NCBI GenBank assembly: GCA_002011685.1 | Contig: MTOL01000384.1 | Coordinates: 2,027-9,905, forward strand | Direction of reading: 5' to 3' | Source: Deferribacteres bacterium JdFR-76 | GTDB taxonomy: Bacteria > Zhuqueibacterota > JdFR-76 | Length of the DNA stretch: 7,879 nucleotides | In this document: positions 6,484 to 7,879 of the stretch, one piece after another | Position numbering within the stretch: position 1 is the stretch's first letter | Layout of the letters: every line of letters starts with the position of its first letter | Notes under the pieces: model-generated | Told to the model about the DNA's origin: nothing | What the model saw: only the letters and a program-made list of their open reading frames with translations | Database searches by the model: none | Program-made: the position numbers and the translations under genes

Positions 6484-7413
6484 ATGGCTTTGCTTTTGCT
6501 GATGCCTGGGCGCGACATGCAGGGTTGGAAAAAGAACCTGCTGGCGGTGGATGGGGCTCTCGATGTGAGAGTCTGGCCGGACACCGGTAACCTGGATGAG
6601 ATCCTGATGGTGGTGGCATGGAACCAGCCTCCCGGTTCGCTTGCGCTGTTTCCGAATTTGAGGTGTGTGGCTTCACTGGGAGCGGGGGTGGATCATATTT
6701 TGAGCGATCCGGCGTTACCGCCGGGGGTGGCTGTGACCCGTGTGGTGGATGCTCAGCTCAACCGGATGATGGCAGAGTATGTTTGCCTGGCCGTGCTCCA
6801 CCACTACCGCAGTTTTGGCCGCTATGAGGAACACAAAAGAGAAAGAAAATGGGTTCAGGAACCGGTCCCACCGGCTGAAGGATACCATGTCGGTATCATG
6901 GGGATGGGGGTGATCGGCCGGACGGTTGCACGGGCACTCCAGGCTCTGGAATTCCGGGTGTTGGGATGGGCCAGAACGCCCAAAAGTTTGCCGGGAGTCC
7001 GCGTATTTGCTGGAAAGCAAGAGCTCGATGAATTTCTGTCCCTCAGCAATGTTCTTGTATGTCTGCTTCCACTTACGCCTGAAACAAAAGATATTTTGAA
7101 CCGCCATACTTTTTCTCTTTTGCCCAGAGGGGCCTACGTTATTAATGTTGCCCGCGGCGCTCATCTGGTAGAGGAGGATCTTCTGGAGATGATCCGTTCC
7201 GGGCACCTTTCGGGAGCCTGCCTGGATGTATTCAGAGAAGAACCCCTTCCCCCGGACCACCCGTTCTGGCAGGAGCCTAGCATTATGATTACGCCTCATG
7301 TGGCCAGCATTACCCGGCCGGAGTCTGTGGCTTCCCAAATTGTGGAAAACTATCGCCGACTTCTGGCAGGAAAACCGCTGTTGCATCAGGTGGACCCCCG
7401 AAGGGGATACTGA
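6484..7413 (+). CDS. D-2-hydroxyacid dehydrogenase, glyoxylate/hydroxypyruvate reductase A type
   Basis: A 309-residue cytoplasmic NAD(P)-dependent oxidoreductase, normal length for the GhrA-like branch. This branch reduces 2-oxoacids such as glyoxylate and hydroxypyruvate to D-2-hydroxyacids. The Rossmann motif is VGIMGMGVIG with GMGVIG at residues 140-145. The second strand ends GWARTPK, and Arg163 there suggests NADPH preference, as is known for GhrA. Catalytic residues are all present: Arg224 in NVARG, Glu253 in REEPLP and His272 in TPHVAS. SLGAGVDH at about 64-71 is the substrate-side loop. GGGAGGG at 6469-6475 lies 8 bases before the ATG. It is transcribed divergently from the BlaI-type operon across a 247-base gap, so it could share control with it, but no functional link is evident. 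The exact substrate is not decided by sequence. Confidence 0.92.
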   Translation: MALLLLMPGRDMQGWKKNLLAVDGALDVRVWPDTGNLDEILMVVAWNQPPGSLALFPNLRCVASLGAGVDHILSDPALPPGVAVTRVVDAQLNRMMAEYVCLAVLHHYRSFGRYEEHKRERKWVQEPVPPAEGYHVGIMGMGVIGRTVARALQALEFRVLGWARTPKSLPGVRVFAGKQELDEFLSLSNVLVCLLPLTPETKDILNRHTFSLLPRGAYVINVARGAHLVEEDLLEMIRSGHLSGACLDVFREEPLPPDHPFWQEPSIMITPHVASITRPESVASQIVENYRRLLAGKPLLHQVDPRRGY

Positions 7414-7849
7414 CCGTTAGCCGGTCTGGACCTTTGCCGGATTCCAGAATGCTGCCGCGAAGGGAACTGCCCATTTGCGTTGTGCCGGAATCCTGGCCTG
7501 GATTTCTCGCCGGGGGCAATTTCTCGGAAGAATGGCGTAGCCGTAAATTGAATGAGCGGAAATCCTCTGGTTTTTTCTGAATGTCCCGCCTGGGAAAACT
7601 ATCACAAATTTTGATGTGAACCCGCTGCCAATACAATGTTTCCGGAGAGTAGAACGCTGCACTCTTATTGCTATTTTCTTGTAGGCCGGTTTTTTTTCCA
7701 GCAAACTTTACGGCTGCTCTTAACCGTGCGCCGTCTCCGGAGGTCCGTATCGCCATCTTGGGAACGTTTCCGGAGGGATGACGACCGGACTGGGCCGGTG
7801 TTTTCCTGGCAGATGTGTTCATTTGGAGAATGGACAAGTGGAGGGGGGG
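7414..7849 (+). other. Non-coding stretch of about 436 bases with no recognised gene
   Basis: No convincing protein or known RNA family is visible. The reading frames crossing it on the minus strand are of skewed, Ser/Arg/Pro-rich composition without domain signals or a ribosome binding site. Small structures seen are GACCG/CGGTC (7412-7416/7422-7426) at the dehydrogenase stop, TCACA/TGTGA (7602-7606/7615-7619), three GTYTCCGGAG copies (7638-7647, 7733-7742, 7766-7775), and ACCGG/CCGGT (7784-7788/7795-7799) followed by GTTTT. There is a run of eight T after GCCGG near 7690 without a matching stem before it. Confidence 0.5.
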
Positions 7850-7879
7850 ATGCATCTTTACAAAAATGTTGCAGCACCG
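7850..7879 (+). CDS. Possible start of a downstream gene (3' part outside window)
   Basis: A purine-rich GGAGGGGGGG stretch at 7840-7849 directly precedes an ATG at 7850, and the ten codons to the window end read MHLYKNVAAP without a stop. An overlapping frame from the ATG at 7830 is also open but has its GGAG only about 2 bases away. Ten codons are too few to identify any product. Confidence 0.35.
   Translation, partial: MHLYKNVAAP

Noticed and set aside
6715..7386. Minus-strand open frame of 223 codons within the dehydrogenase
   Set aside because: Antisense shadow of a gene with full catalytic residues; no start signal.
7310..7855. Minus-strand open frame of 181 codons covering the 3' intergenic region
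   Set aside because: Ser/Arg/Pro-rich composition without recognisable motifs. It overlaps the end of the dehydrogenase and has no convincing ribosome binding site.

Overview
The window looks like a chromosomal segment from a bacterium of the wider Fibrobacterota-Chlorobiota-Bacteroidota (FCB) assemblage, possibly a Calditrichota/KSB1-type lineage. This is an inference. It rests on a C-terminal FlgD-like/type IX secretion sorting domain on the first protein, an M1-type peptidase of the form common in these groups, and an M56 peptidase fused to TonB C-terminal-like domains. No phage, insertion sequence, CRISPR array, tRNA or rRNA gene was recognised.

Layout. (1) Positions 1-426, plus strand: the 3' end of a secreted protein, probably an M1-family peptidase carrying a sorting domain. 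(2) 672-2744, plus: a complete M1 metallopeptidase with signal peptide and zinc site. (3) 2803-3666, plus: a six-helix membrane protein of unknown function, 58 bases downstream and probably co-transcribed. (4) 3667-3867: a convergent intergenic region with a long imperfect hairpin and a clean bidirectional terminator. (5) 5856-6236 and 3868-5859, both minus: a BlaI/MecI-type repressor followed, with a 4-base overlap, by a BlaR1-like M56 membrane peptidase whose C-terminal part has three TonB_C-like repeats. (6) 6237-6483: a divergent intergenic region with a strong sigma-70-type promoter for the repressor operon and operator-like repeats around it. (7) 6484-7413, plus: a D-2-hydroxyacid dehydrogenase of the GhrA (glyoxylate/hydroxypyruvate reductase A) type. 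(8) 7414-7849: non-coding, followed by a possible gene start at 7850 that runs off the window.

How the genes may work together. The repressor and M56 protein form the equivalent of the BlaI-BlaR1 pair. A membrane zinc protease senses a signal across the membrane and its activation inactivates the repressor. Here the beta-lactam-binding sensor domain is absent and TonB-like domains occupy the C-terminal part, so the signal is unlikely to be a beta-lactam recognised by a penicillin-binding fold. The most unusual point is a near-perfect ribosome binding site and ATG inside the M56 gene, just before its last membrane helix. It could yield the TonB-repeat part as a separate protein. The two M1 peptidases and the membrane protein look like an independent export/proteolysis cluster.
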